Source: a virus
IMG/VR virus record: IMGVR_UViG_3300044515_000034
Span: 1 to 27,271 of that record
Strand: one strand, 5' to 3'
DNA: 27,271 bases
A model generated the notes under the pieces. It had not been told where the DNA came from. It ran no database searches and saw only the letters and a list, made by a program, of their open reading frames with translations. Of this stretch, positions 19,306-27,122 are shown in pieces (the first letter of the stretch is position 1; every line of letters begins with the position of its first letter). The position numbers and the translations under genes were made by a program.

Positions 19306-19803
19306 CTATCCGCCTCGAGCGCGACTGACGAGGCTCGGCAGCATTTTCTCAAGGTAATTGGCGAAGGCGCTCACTGCGGCCTCTTTCTTGGTCTCATAGG
19401 CCGGCCGCAGGAAGGGTTTCGCAGGAACCGCCTTGACCTTCTTGCCGAAGAATCCCTTCGCCGGGGTTCCAAGTGAGCGTTTGTCGGTCGTGATGATCCC
19501 ATGGCCGTATTCGACCCAGACGGCGTAGTAGGCGTCCTGATTCTTCTTCGCCGCGCGCTTGCCTGTATGCACGGTCACGTTTCGGACCTGGTAGTCGCTA
19601 GTCTCTTGACGCTTCGCCTCGATCGAGTAAATGGAGAGCTGCAGGCGTCCCGTGAGCTTGGGCGCGCGCTGGCGAGCCTCGGCGACGATCACATCGCAGC
19701 CGGCGCCGAGACCGTTCTGCAGAGCTTCCCGCTGCAAAAGGTTCGGGAAATTGATCAGCGCGAAGCGAAGCTCGGAGAGTCCCTGGACCTGAATTTCGCT
19801 CAT
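19306..19803 (-). CDS. HK97 gp10-like tail/connector protein
   Basis: The 165-residue product starts at ATG 19803 (MSEIQVQGLSELRFALINFP), which overlaps the preceding stop (ATGA). It has the HK97 gp10 layout: an N-terminal LSEL helix, AGCDVIVAEARQRAPKLTGR, LQLSIYSIEA, YAVWVEYGHG, then AKPFLRPAYETKKEAAVSAF. The RAPKLTGRLQ and PxKPFLRPA motifs are diagnostic. The protein acts at the neck in joining head and tail. A basic Gly tail ends it. Confidence 0.9.
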   Translation of the reverse strand: MSEIQVQGLSELRFALINFPNLLQREALQNGLGAGCDVIVAEARQRAPKLTGRLQLSIYSIEAKRQETSDYQVRNVTVHTGKRAAKKNQDAYYAVWVEYGHGIITTDKRSLGTPAKGFFGKKVKAVPAKPFLRPAYETKKEAAVSAFANYLEKMLPSLVSRARGG

Positions 19804-20135
19804 GCGACTACCGTCTTGCAGGTCAATTCCAAGCGCTCCCGGCGGCCGAGCTCGGCGATATACGCGATCATGTGGGTCACACCGTCGACCATGAGGCGGC
19901 AAGTCGCCGTGACGTCGGAGCGCCAGCGGATCCGAAATATGGTCGTGACCTCGGCGCTCACCTGTTGTGCGGCCACCTGTTCCTGGCCGCTCAATTCGAC
20001 TTTCTCCGCCCAGACGGTGTCGAGGGTCGCGAAGGTTTCGATCTGCTCTCCGTAGCCGTTCTGAGAGAGCGTTCGCGACAAAATGGTTGCGCGGCGATCC
20101 ATCTTGCCCGCGCCTTTCTTGTAAGGTTCGGCCAT
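19800..20135 (-). CDS. Head-tail adaptor (stopper) protein
   Basis: This 111-residue protein has the head-tail joining (SPP1 gp16 / HK97 gp7-like) pattern: KMDRRATILSRTLSQNGYGE, QIETFATLDTVWAEKVELSG, TIFRIRWRSDV then VDGVTHMIAYIAELGRRERL and a C-terminal ELTCK strand. The WAEKV and IRWRSD segments are characteristic. It closes the portal channel after packaging. Its stop overlaps the gp10-like start. Confidence 0.88.
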   Translation of the reverse strand: MAEPYKKGAGKMDRRATILSRTLSQNGYGEQIETFATLDTVWAEKVELSGQEQVAAQQVSAEVTTIFRIRWRSDVTATCRLMVDGVTHMIAYIAELGRRERLELTCKTVVA

Positions 20136-20137
20136 CG

Positions 20138-20755
20138 TTAGATCCAGCCTTCGGTCATGGAGTCCTGCAGCAACGCGGTGACTGTGAACGGCAGCTCCAT
20201 CGGTGTGCCGCGAACATCGACCACCACCGCTTCGCGATGTTCATTGAAGTGACTCACGAGCAGCAGAATGGCCTGGCGAAGCGTATCCGGGAAATCGCCC
20301 AGTTGACCATAGCCCGCGACATAGCGGACGGTGACCGTTTCCAGCTGATTGCGAACGGAAGGCCAGGAGATGCCGTAGGCCGGTTCAATGAAGCCGAAAA
20401 TATCGCCCTTCGAAAAGGTGTATTGATTCGATGCAAGCGTTTGAAGTGCGCCGGTCGTGTCGATGTACGTGATGCTCACCACCGACTGCGCCGGCGGATT
20501 GGGGAGAACAATCCGCTGCCGTTGTTTCACCGTCGACCGATCGAGGAACGTCGGCCAGTTGCCGTCGACTTTCATCTCCCACGTCTGAGTCGCAAATACG
20601 CGCCCGGTGTGATTCTCGCAGTGACGGCGGGCCGCCAGCAGGTAGCCCGCAAGGAGCCCATCCTCCTCCGTCGTCGTACTCCGGCACTGCGCGCGGGCTT
20701 CGGCGAGCGTGACTGGATCGAACGTCGGCGGGGTGATGAGCGACAGCGAGGACAT
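20138..20755 (-). CDS. Head-tail connector (HK97 gp6-like)
   Basis: This 205-residue protein has the gp6-like connector layout: LITPPTFDPVTLAEARAQCR and DGLLAGYLLAARRHCENHTG in the N-terminal helical part, then beta strands (ATQTWEMKVDGNWPTF, IVLPNPPAQSVVSITYID). It closes with VRYVAGYGQLGDFPDTLRQA, ILLLVSHFNEHREAVV and a C-terminal LLQDSMTEGW. The YVAGYG and FPDTLRQAILLLVxHxxxxRE motifs are typical. It binds the portal ring. The stop is two bases before the adaptor start. Confidence 0.9.
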   Translation of the reverse strand: MSSLSLITPPTFDPVTLAEARAQCRSTTTEEDGLLAGYLLAARRHCENHTGRVFATQTWEMKVDGNWPTFLDRSTVKQRQRIVLPNPPAQSVVSITYIDTTGALQTLASNQYTFSKGDIFGFIEPAYGISWPSVRNQLETVTVRYVAGYGQLGDFPDTLRQAILLLVSHFNEHREAVVVDVRGTPMELPFTVTALLQDSMTEGWI

Positions 20756-20756
20756 A

Positions 20757-20966
20757 TCAGCCCGCTGCTAGCGATTCGGCGTAGGTGACCGAGTCCTCAT
20801 TCGAATCGACCGAGCCTTGCGCTTCCAGTCCCTTGATGACTCCCGCCGCCGCGGTGACGACGGTATTCGGGTCGTGCCATTCGCCGTCGATTTGCACGCG
20901 TACCAGAACGCGGGCCTTGACCGGCGCGGTGTCATCCGCCGCCTCTTGTGTGCCTCTCTTCGCCAT
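20757..20966 (-). CDS. Small hypothetical protein of the connector region
   Basis: This 69-residue protein starts at ATG 20966 with an excellent AGGAGG site eight bases upstream, directly after the terminator at 20983-21005. It reads MAKRGTQEAADDTAPVKARV, then LVRVQIDGEWHDPNTVVTAA, then GVIKGLEAQGSVDSNEDSV, a small beta-rich fold. Short proteins of this kind occur between capsid and connector genes in HK97-like phages. Function unknown. The strong ribosome site after a terminator suggests this gene sets expression of the downstream connector genes. Confidence 0.7.
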   Translation of the reverse strand: MAKRGTQEAADDTAPVKARVLVRVQIDGEWHDPNTVVTAAAGVIKGLEAQGSVDSNEDSVTYAESLAAG

Positions 20967-20982
20967 ACAAAAACCTCCTGAT

Positions 20983-21005
20983 AAAAAAGGGCCCCGGCGG
21001 GCCCT
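20983..21005 (-). terminator. Intrinsic terminator after the capsid gene
   Basis: On the minus strand the stem AGGGCCC, loop GCCG, GGGCCCT is followed at once by TTTTTT. Seven GC-rich base pairs with a tetraloop and a T tract is a textbook rho-independent terminator. It lies 120 bases after the capsid stop and before the 20757 gene, so it would reduce readthrough into the connector and tail genes. Confidence 0.85.
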
Positions 21006-21125
21006 GTGAGTTGACTTCGGCAGCAAACCGAATTAAGAAACAGCGAACCGCGCGACGTAGGCTCGCGCAGCGCGTGGTGGCAGCGGACGAAGGGGCCGCA
21101 CCAGCACGTTGCTATCAAATTCTAA

Positions 21126-22436
21126 CTACGTGGCACTATGTTGAAAATATTTTACCGCGTTGGTGTCCATGAGATTTCCGCCCATTCGGCACCAGGCCAA
21201 AAATGCGACCTGGCCGACGGAGGTATAGACCGAATCGGTGAAGCGGAACATCTGCACTTCCATGGCATCGCGAATCTTGTAGTAGTTCAATCCGCCGAAG
21301 ATCATCGACTTCGCGTTCGCCGCTGGCACCGCCATGTCATTGTTCACCCAGACCGGGTAGCCCAACAGATAGTCGAAAATGGTTGCGCCACTTTGACCCG
21401 TGAAACCACCCTCGCCATTGCCAGAACCGGTCGCCTGATCTCCCGTGTTCGGCGTACGGCTCACATTGAGGCCCGAACGAATGCCGCCGTCATAGGACGG
21501 CGTCCAGATCGGCCGGCCAGCCGTGTCCTTGATCTTGCGCAGTGTTTTGAGCAGCGTATCGCTCGTCATGAACGCGGCATCGTAATTACGATAGGCGGGA
21601 TCGACGGAATGCACGAGGTCAACCACGTCATCGTAAATGATCAACAGCGTTTCACCTACGATTCCCACTTTGCCAACGCTCGCCTTGGGCACAATGCCGT
21701 CCGGTTCCGTCGTGCCAGCACCGACGGTGAACTTTAAATTGCCGATTCGCCCGAGGCGCTGCGCCAGGCGATTCTGTATGAAGGTTTCCATGTCGAGCAC
21801 GGAGTCCTGCAACAGTTCGAACGGGACCGGGAAAATTTTCGAGCCGAATTTGAAGACGTTCAACGACGCAGTGCCGAACGTGGTATCAAGAGTCGTTGCC
21901 GCGGCGTTCTGCGCGACGATTTCGCCGACTTCCGCCGTACCGTCGGAGGTCGGATAGCTCAAGGGCTTGCCATCCGCCGTCTTTAGGATCTCGGAGGTCG
22001 CGCGCATGGTTCCGTACGCCTTCATCGCGTCATAGAGCTGATTCGCGATCAGCGACGGGACCGTGAATCCGCCCTGCGAACCTGTCGTGGTGCTCATCGT
22101 GTTCTTGATGACGAGCTGCTGCTCGGCAGTTAAGCCTTTCATGCCGTCGCGCAAGAACGCGTGGTAAATGCCGCGCGGCGAATTGGCGTCCACCCGGCGC
22201 TGCGATTTGCTGATGTCGGCGATAGCTGCGTCAACCGCATTGTCCGCGTCGAGATCCGCCTGCTTTTGCATGCGGCCGATTTCGGCATCGACGCGGTTGA
22301 TTTCGTCGACCTTTTCGTCGTAAACCGTCTGCTGGGCAGGCGTCCACAGCTTTCCCGGGTGATTATCGAGCAAATTGCGGGTCTCTTTCGCGAGGGCTGA
22401 GCGCTGCTCCCGCAAAGCATTGACGGAAATTTTCAT
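21126..22436 (-). CDS. Major capsid protein, HK97 fold
   Basis: This 436-residue protein has an N-terminal helical, charged scaffolding-like delta domain (about residues 1-105: REQRSALAKETRNLLDNHPG, VDEINRVDAEIGRMQKQADL). The HK97 fold follows: NTMSTTTGSQGGFTVPSLIA near the predicted maturation site, TSEILKTADGKPLSYPTSDG, FGSKIFPVPFELLQDSVLDM (E-loop and spine region), GRPIWTPS, and a C-terminal MIFGGLNYYKIRDAMEVQM. The delta domain would be cut by the ClpP-like protease encoded just upstream. A GGAG site lies eight bases before ATG 22436. Confidence 0.94.
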   Translation of the reverse strand: MKISVNALREQRSALAKETRNLLDNHPGKLWTPAQQTVYDEKVDEINRVDAEIGRMQKQADLDADNAVDAAIADISKSQRRVDANSPRGIYHAFLRDGMKGLTAEQQLVIKNTMSTTTGSQGGFTVPSLIANQLYDAMKAYGTMRATSEILKTADGKPLSYPTSDGTAEVGEIVAQNAAATTLDTTFGTASLNVFKFGSKIFPVPFELLQDSVLDMETFIQNRLAQRLGRIGNLKFTVGAGTTEPDGIVPKASVGKVGIVGETLLIIYDDVVDLVHSVDPAYRNYDAAFMTSDTLLKTLRKIKDTAGRPIWTPSYDGGIRSGLNVSRTPNTGDQATGSGNGEGGFTGQSGATIFDYLLGYPVWVNNDMAVPAANAKSMIFGGLNYYKIRDAMEVQMFRFTDSVYTSVGQVAFLAWCRMGGNLMDTNAVKYFQHSAT

Positions 22437-22496
22437 TGAATTACTCCGATTGGTGTTAGGCCGAAATTGGCCCAGAAGTTCGCTTTGCGGGATGCG

Positions 22497-23402
22497 CTAC
22501 GCGAAATCGAGTTGGAACCGCCGAAGTCGCTCGGCGTTCTCCATATTTGCTTGTTCGGTGGCCGCCGCCTCGTCGTCAGCAGTCTTTTTGACAGCGGCGG
22601 TTGCCCGATCGATCGCTGCAGACGCCGCATTCGCCGCGGCTTCGATCCTGGCCAGCGCCTCGACGGCCTGGGTGGAATCGCACTTGACGGTGATCTCCAG
22701 GGCGTCCTTTTTGGGCGCCGGCGCGGCTTTCTGCTTCGGCGCATGCGCGAAGACCGAGAGATCCCATGCGTTATCTACGCCTTCGGGGTCGTCTTCGGAG
22801 ACTTTTCCAGCGAATCCTTCGGCAACGGCTTCTTCGGCGGTGAACCAGGTTTCGGCTGACATCCATTCATCAATCTGCGCGGATGATTTGCCAGTTTTTT
22901 TAGCGTAGTCGGCCGCAAGGGAACCATCGATCTTCTCCAAGAGTGCCGCGGTGGCGAGTAGATCCTCGGAATTGCCGTATGCGAACGTCCAGGCCTTATG
23001 GATCATCAGGAATGAGCCTGGCGCCATTTCAACCTGATCCGCCGCGATTGCGATGTAGGAGGCGGCCGAGGCCGCGAGCCCGTCGACGTGCGCAATCACG
23101 GTCGAGTCATGCTGTGCGATGGCGGTCGCGATCGCCCGGGCATCGAACACGTCCCCGCCCGGGGAATTGATGCGAAGGTGGATCGTCGGCGCCGTGATTG
23201 CGTTGAAATCCTTGACGAAGGCTTCCGCATTCACGCCGTAGTAGGGATCGATCGAGTCGTACAGATAGACGGTCGCCTCGGGACCGGCCGCGTTCTCGAT
23301 CTCACGCCGCTTCGGCCGATCCCGGTTCGCCGCTATCAGTGCCAGAAGTCGATGTCGATTGCGTTCCATTGGTGCCACCAGGTAGAGGGTTGTAAATTTC
23401 AT
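22497..23402 (-). CDS. Prohead protease, ClpP-like (S14)
   Basis: This protein of up to 301 residues carries the ClpP-type fold: LRINSPGGDVFDARAIATAI at 76-95, nucleophile Ser112 (GLAASAASY), and His135 (FLMIHKAW), with a third triad member expected near D158 (EKIDGSLAADY). A C-terminal Ala/Glu-rich helical tail from about residue 205 is longer than the protease core and may act as scaffold. ATG 23402 overlaps the portal gene by 101 bp; ATG 23369 is an alternative. Neither has a clear ribosome site. It matures the capsid. Confidence 0.9.
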   Translation of the reverse strand: MKFTTLYLVAPMERNRHRLLALIAANRDRPKRREIENAAGPEATVYLYDSIDPYYGVNAEAFVKDFNAITAPTIHLRINSPGGDVFDARAIATAIAQHDSTVIAHVDGLAASAASYIAIAADQVEMAPGSFLMIHKAWTFAYGNSEDLLATAALLEKIDGSLAADYAKKTGKSSAQIDEWMSAETWFTAEEAVAEGFAGKVSEDDPEGVDNAWDLSVFAHAPKQKAAPAPKKDALEITVKCDSTQAVEALARIEAAANAASAAIDRATAAVKKTADDEAAATEQANMENAERLRRFQLDFA

Positions 23403-24654
23403 CGCCGCCGGCGACGGCCGGCAGGTTCATCCGTCGACGGACTTCGTTGATGCGCATGAATCCCGGCCCTTGCGCACCGCCCAAGGCCTGCCGGAACCAT
23501 TCGCCCAGAGATTTCATGTCGCCGCGGGCCAGCGCTTCTTCGTCGAAATCTGTGCAGTAACGTGCGGTACCGAACAGTTTTCGCGTACTTTCCTGCTCGA
23601 TCTCCGCGATATGCGGCGCCAGCGTATAGCGGATGAAGGCCTGCGACATCTGCTCGATCCCACTGCCCCAGGCGCTCGTCTTCTCCGTCTCGCCGATCAT
23701 GAAGGGCGGCACGCCGAAGCCGCGCGCAATATCGATGACCTGAAACTTGCGCGCCTCGAGCATCTGCATCTCTTCGGACGTGAAGGTCAATTTCGTCGCA
23801 TCGCCACCGTTGTTGAGGATCAGCGGCAGGGCTGAATTTGCCGCGCCCCCATACCGCGCCACCCATTGATCGCGCAGTGCGTTGATCTGCTTATCATCCA
23901 GCTTCACGCCGGCGGGATATTTCAGGATCGTTTTCGGCATGCCGCCGTTCGAGAAGAACCGGCCGCAATATTCCTCGATCGCGAGCACGATGCCGACGGC
24001 TTGACGCGTCGAGTCTAGGACCGCCGAGAGCGGCGGCTGCGCGATGGAGACGCCATCGCCCATGATCGATTGCTGCGAGATCGACAGCAGCGCCTGACTA
24101 TCCTTGAAATGCAGCATGTCCTCCGGGAGCACGCCGAAGATCCGAGCGTTCGCGGTGATCTTGTAGCCGACGATCTCCGCGCGCCGCGTGGCCGGATTCC
24201 ACTGGCGCATGGTCTGCACCTGGCGGTTCGGTACGAAAATGATCTCGCGCACGTCGATCCCGCGGCCGCCGGCGGTGCGATTCATACGCGCAAACGATTC
24301 GCCGAACAGCAGTTTGTGCGTCAGCACTCGGCGCCAGAACTGCGCCGCGGAGATCTCTCCGTCTGGCGATTCGTTGAAGAGCCACCAGTACGGATGATCG
24401 TCCGCCGGCGTCTGCAGCCAGGAGCCGTCGACCAACTTGCGGCTCACGATACGCAGCGGCATCGCCGTGATGCCGCCCGAGATCAGTGCGCAGCAGGCCT
24501 GCACCGGGATCGCCCGCGAGGCGGACTCGGGAGTGACATCCTGGCCGGACCAGGACGGCATCGCGAACATCGAGGCGAACTGATCCATCGTTAGGCCGGT
24601 GATGTCGTTCTTGACCTCCCGTTTGAACAGCTTGGAAAGCGGCCAAAATTGCAC
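23302..24654 (-). CDS. Portal protein (HK97 family)
   Basis: This 450-residue protein starts at GTG 24654, three bases after the large terminase stop. It shows the HK97 portal pattern: IPVQACCALISGGITAMPLR, LQTPADDHPYWWLFNESPDG, SAAQFWRRVLTHKLLFGESF, EDMLHFKD, GVSIAQPPLSAVLDSTRQA, KLTFTSEEMQMLEARKFQVI, DIARGFGVPPFMIGE and MSQAFIRYTLAPHIAEIEQE. It forms the dodecameric DNA channel. The low-complexity C-terminal tail (Gly/Ser/Thr) overlaps the protease start. Confidence 0.95.
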   Translation of the reverse strand: MQFWPLSKLFKREVKNDITGLTMDQFASMFAMPSWSGQDVTPESASRAIPVQACCALISGGITAMPLRIVSRKLVDGSWLQTPADDHPYWWLFNESPDGEISAAQFWRRVLTHKLLFGESFARMNRTAGGRGIDVREIIFVPNRQVQTMRQWNPATRRAEIVGYKITANARIFGVLPEDMLHFKDSQALLSISQQSIMGDGVSIAQPPLSAVLDSTRQAVGIVLAIEEYCGRFFSNGGMPKTILKYPAGVKLDDKQINALRDQWVARYGGAANSALPLILNNGGDATKLTFTSEEMQMLEARKFQVIDIARGFGVPPFMIGETEKTSAWGSGIEQMSQAFIRYTLAPHIAEIEQESTRKLFGTARYCTDFDEEALARGDMKSLGEWFRQALGGAQGPGFMRINEVRRRMNLPAVAGGDEIYNPLPGGTNGTQSTSTSGTDSGEPGSAEAA

Positions 24655-24657
24655 AGT

Positions 24658-26394
24658 TCAGAGCTCCGTAAAGGGTTCGCCGCTCTGAATCGCGCTCAAC
24701 GCACGACCTAAGGCGGTAATTCCAGCGACGACACCGTCGATTTTGTTTTCGGGCCGCTCTTTGCGCGGGTAGATGTTTTCCTTCGCGTCCGTGTGACACA
24801 CGACGTTCGATACCATCCAGGTCAGGACCGGGTCGCCGTTGTGATGCAGCCGGCCCTGACGGATCAGCGCGTCGAATTCCTTCATCGGCGCCGAGAAGTT
24901 CGCCACCGTGTTGCGGTATTCGATCATCGTCGCGCCGTTATCCGTGAGCTTCTGCGCGAGGAACGTCGCCTGCCACGGGTCGTATCCGATGTCGTTCAAC
25001 TGCGCCCGGCTCGAGATCGCGAGGAGGTCGTCGATCACCACCTGAAAATCGAGCGTATCGCCGGGCGTCACGGTCAGAAGGCCTGCCGCCTCCCAGCCGC
25101 GGTATTGGCTGTTGCGGCCGTCGGTCACCGCCTGTTCCGGCAGAAAGTAGCGGCCGAACAGGTAGTAGTGTCGAACGTCCTCAATGTCTCGCGTGTAGAT
25201 GATCACGCGGGCCGCAATGTCGGTCTTGCTCGCGAGATCCAATCCGCCCCAGGCCGGATCCTTCGCGAAGTCCGCCTCGTTGAGCTCCGGGTCGCCGGCG
25301 CGCTCCCAGGCGCGCATATCCATCCAGGCCTGGTCGGCATTGACCCAGACATTGAGGTGCTTCGTCTTGAAATTCGACTGCGCCGCGGGCATCTGCATGG
25401 CTTTGGTCGCGAGCTGCGCCACGATCTCGGGCTGCACCGACACCCCCCAATTCGGGTTTGCCTTGCGCCAGGAGGCCTCATCCGTCCAGTCGTCGCCGTC
25501 ATCAATCGTATAGATGATCGCGAAGAAGGATTCATCGACCGCGACGCCGGAGAGCACCTTGATGGCATATGTACGTTGCTCGTAGCAGATGCCGGCGCGA
25601 TCACTGCCGGCGGTCGTAATACACCACATCATCGACTGACCGCGCTTGCCGGTACCGGTCTCGAGCACATCGAACACTTCGCGTGTGCGATGCGCGTGCA
25701 GCTCGTCGACGACGACGAAATGAATGTTCTTTCCGTCGAGCGTATTCGCATCGGCGGATAGCGCCATCATGACCGAGGCCGTACTTTTCTGAACGATCGC
25801 ATGGGCGAGCACTTCGACGCCCAAGGCCTCGCACATCTCCGGACGCTTTCGCGCCATTGCCTGGGCGTCCGCAAAGACAATGCGCGCCTGGTCGCGAGTC
25901 GTCGCGGCCGAATATACTTCGGCACCGCCCTCGCCGTCCGCGAATCCCGCCTTGAGCGCGACGCCGGATGACATGGTTGACTTTGCGTTTCCGCGCGGCA
26001 GTTCTTTATAGCTGCGGCGAAAGCGGCGCAGCCCATTGTCGCGGCGCAGCCAACCGAAGATTGTCGTCAAGATGAAGCACTGCCAAGGCTCAAGCCGAAT
26101 GTTCTGACCTGCCAATGCGCCCTTGATATGCGGCATCTGCTCGATGAACTCACACCACTGATTCGCCTCGTCTTCGTCGAAGCGATATGGTCCGCGCCGT
26201 TCCCAGCGCTTGATGTCCTTCAGTTGCCGCGTGCAGGCCTGGCGTACAAATTTGCACGCATCGATGCGTTTCGCGCGCACGTCCTCCGCATATCGAATCG
26301 CCTTCGCAACGTAGCTAGTGAACCGGCTTGCGCGCTTCCGCTGCTTTGCTCGCGAACTTGGCGAAGGGGTTCGCGATTTTTTCTTGCGGCGCAT
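24658..26394 (-). CDS. terL: Terminase large subunit
   Basis: This 578-residue protein has an ATPase domain with a Walker A-type motif ELPRGNAKST at 131-140 and Walker B FVVVDE at 226-231. An arrangement of nuclease-domain acidic residues follows: DPAWGGLDLASKTDI, IGYDPWQATFLAQ, and KEN/NKIDG near the C-terminus. It cuts concatemeric DNA and drives packaging into the prohead. The N-terminal about 25 residues are very basic and overlap the small subunit gene by 80 bp; no alternative start is supported. It is of the P2/HK97-type terminase 1 family. Confidence 0.95.
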   Translation of the reverse strand: MRRKKKSRTPSPSSRAKQRKRASRFTSYVAKAIRYAEDVRAKRIDACKFVRQACTRQLKDIKRWERRGPYRFDEDEANQWCEFIEQMPHIKGALAGQNIRLEPWQCFILTTIFGWLRRDNGLRRFRRSYKELPRGNAKSTMSSGVALKAGFADGEGGAEVYSAATTRDQARIVFADAQAMARKRPEMCEALGVEVLAHAIVQKSTASVMMALSADANTLDGKNIHFVVVDELHAHRTREVFDVLETGTGKRGQSMMWCITTAGSDRAGICYEQRTYAIKVLSGVAVDESFFAIIYTIDDGDDWTDEASWRKANPNWGVSVQPEIVAQLATKAMQMPAAQSNFKTKHLNVWVNADQAWMDMRAWERAGDPELNEADFAKDPAWGGLDLASKTDIAARVIIYTRDIEDVRHYYLFGRYFLPEQAVTDGRNSQYRGWEAAGLLTVTPGDTLDFQVVIDDLLAISSRAQLNDIGYDPWQATFLAQKLTDNGATMIEYRNTVANFSAPMKEFDALIRQGRLHHNGDPVLTWMVSNVVCHTDAKENIYPRKERPENKIDGVVAGITALGRALSAIQSGEPFTEL

Positions 26395-26734
26395 GGACCT
26401 TCGAGCGATCGGTGGGCGTCATGCCCATCACGGATAAGCACTTGATGAATTGAGCAATCAACGCCGATTCCGGCAGCACATCGAACGGCAGCCGACGAAA
26501 ATTAAACAGAAGCTTCGTCGCCATTTCGAGCAGCGCGCGATCGGCCGAGCGCAATACGTTGAGCGGCGCATGCTCGGCGAGCTCGTACCACGTCGCGTGC
26601 AATTGCAAATTCAATGAAGGCGACGGATCGCCGACCGGGCCGCTTGTCTTCGCATCTTTGCGTTTGCGATTGGGATTTTTCGCGAACGCGCCGTTGCGCT
26701 CGAGCTCCGCCGTGGGCTTGCGAGGTCTGGCCAC
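26315..26734 (-). CDS. terS: Terminase small subunit (P27-type)
   Basis: The start GTG 26734 gives 139 residues (MARPRKPTAELERNGAFAKN), the usual opening of P27-type small terminases; upstream ATG 26770 would overlap the preceding gene more. A basic disordered region (PNRKRKDAKTSG) is followed by helical segments (WYELAEHAPLNVLRSADRA, LLEMATKLLFNFRRLP, IAQFIKCLSVMGMTPTDRSK). The MGMTPTDRSKV motif is typical of the family. The protein binds packaging-site DNA and brings in the large subunit. It ends inside the large subunit gene (80 bp overlap). Confidence 0.88.
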   Translation of the reverse strand: MARPRKPTAELERNGAFAKNPNRKRKDAKTSGPVGDPSPSLNLQLHATWYELAEHAPLNVLRSADRALLEMATKLLFNFRRLPFDVLPESALIAQFIKCLSVMGMTPTDRSKVHAPQEKIANPFAKFASKAAEARKPVH

Positions 26735-26741
26735 GTGACGA

Positions 26742-27014
26742 TTAGGCTTTTCGCGCCTGCAGGCTTGCATTGATATTGACGCTCGCGCTCAGCAGACCCG
26801 CGTCGGTACTCCAAAGCGATCCGCTGACATTGACCAGCACGTCTTGCGTCGCATCGTCTGCCACCAGATCGATGAAGGCATCGGCCGCGGCTTGCGCCTG
26901 TGATTGGTCTGCAGCGTGCACGGGCTGCGCGACGACGACCGCCGCTAGCTGCTCGGCAACTTTGGTTTTGAGTTCCGCTTTGGTCGCGGCCTGAGCACTG
27001 AACGAATACGACAT
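26742..27014 (-). CDS. Hypothetical 90-residue protein upstream of terminase
   Basis: The product begins MSYSFSAQAATKAELKTKVA, continues with an Ala/Gln-rich helix (ADQSQAQAAADAFIDLVADD) and ends with a beta strand pair (VLVNVSGSLWSTDAGLLSAS then VNINASLQARKA). AGGGGA lies about seven bases before ATG 27014. Similar short proteins occur just before terminase genes in several phages; function unknown. The stop at 26742 is eight bases before the small terminase GTG. Confidence 0.7.
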   Translation of the reverse strand: MSYSFSAQAATKAELKTKVAEQLAAVVVAQPVHAADQSQAQAAADAFIDLVADDATQDVLVNVSGSLWSTDAGLLSASVNINASLQARKA

Positions 27015-27122
27015 GCTAATTCCCCTTGCGTTTTGCGATTGGAGAGCGGCGGTTAGGCCCGGTTTAAGGCCTAATTTGGCTATTTTAGTTTTGTGGATGC
27101 GTGTAATCGGCGAAGACGTCGG
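27015..27122. other. Intergenic gap before terminase genes, with an inverted repeat
   Basis: This AT-richer gap contains the inverted repeat TTAGGCC (27053-27059) and GGCCTAA (27068-27074), separated by eight bases. It could be a terminator-like or packaging-site element; no T run follows on the minus strand. Cos sites of HK97-like phages lie near here, between the HNH and terminase genes, but no staggered-cut signature can be recognised. Confidence 0.4.

Noticed and set aside
24793-25761. Long (322-codon) plus-strand ORF antisense to the large terminase
   Set aside because: It is a shadow in GC-rich DNA; the minus-strand frame has clear terminase motifs and the antisense product is Arg/His/Val-rich with no recognisable domain.
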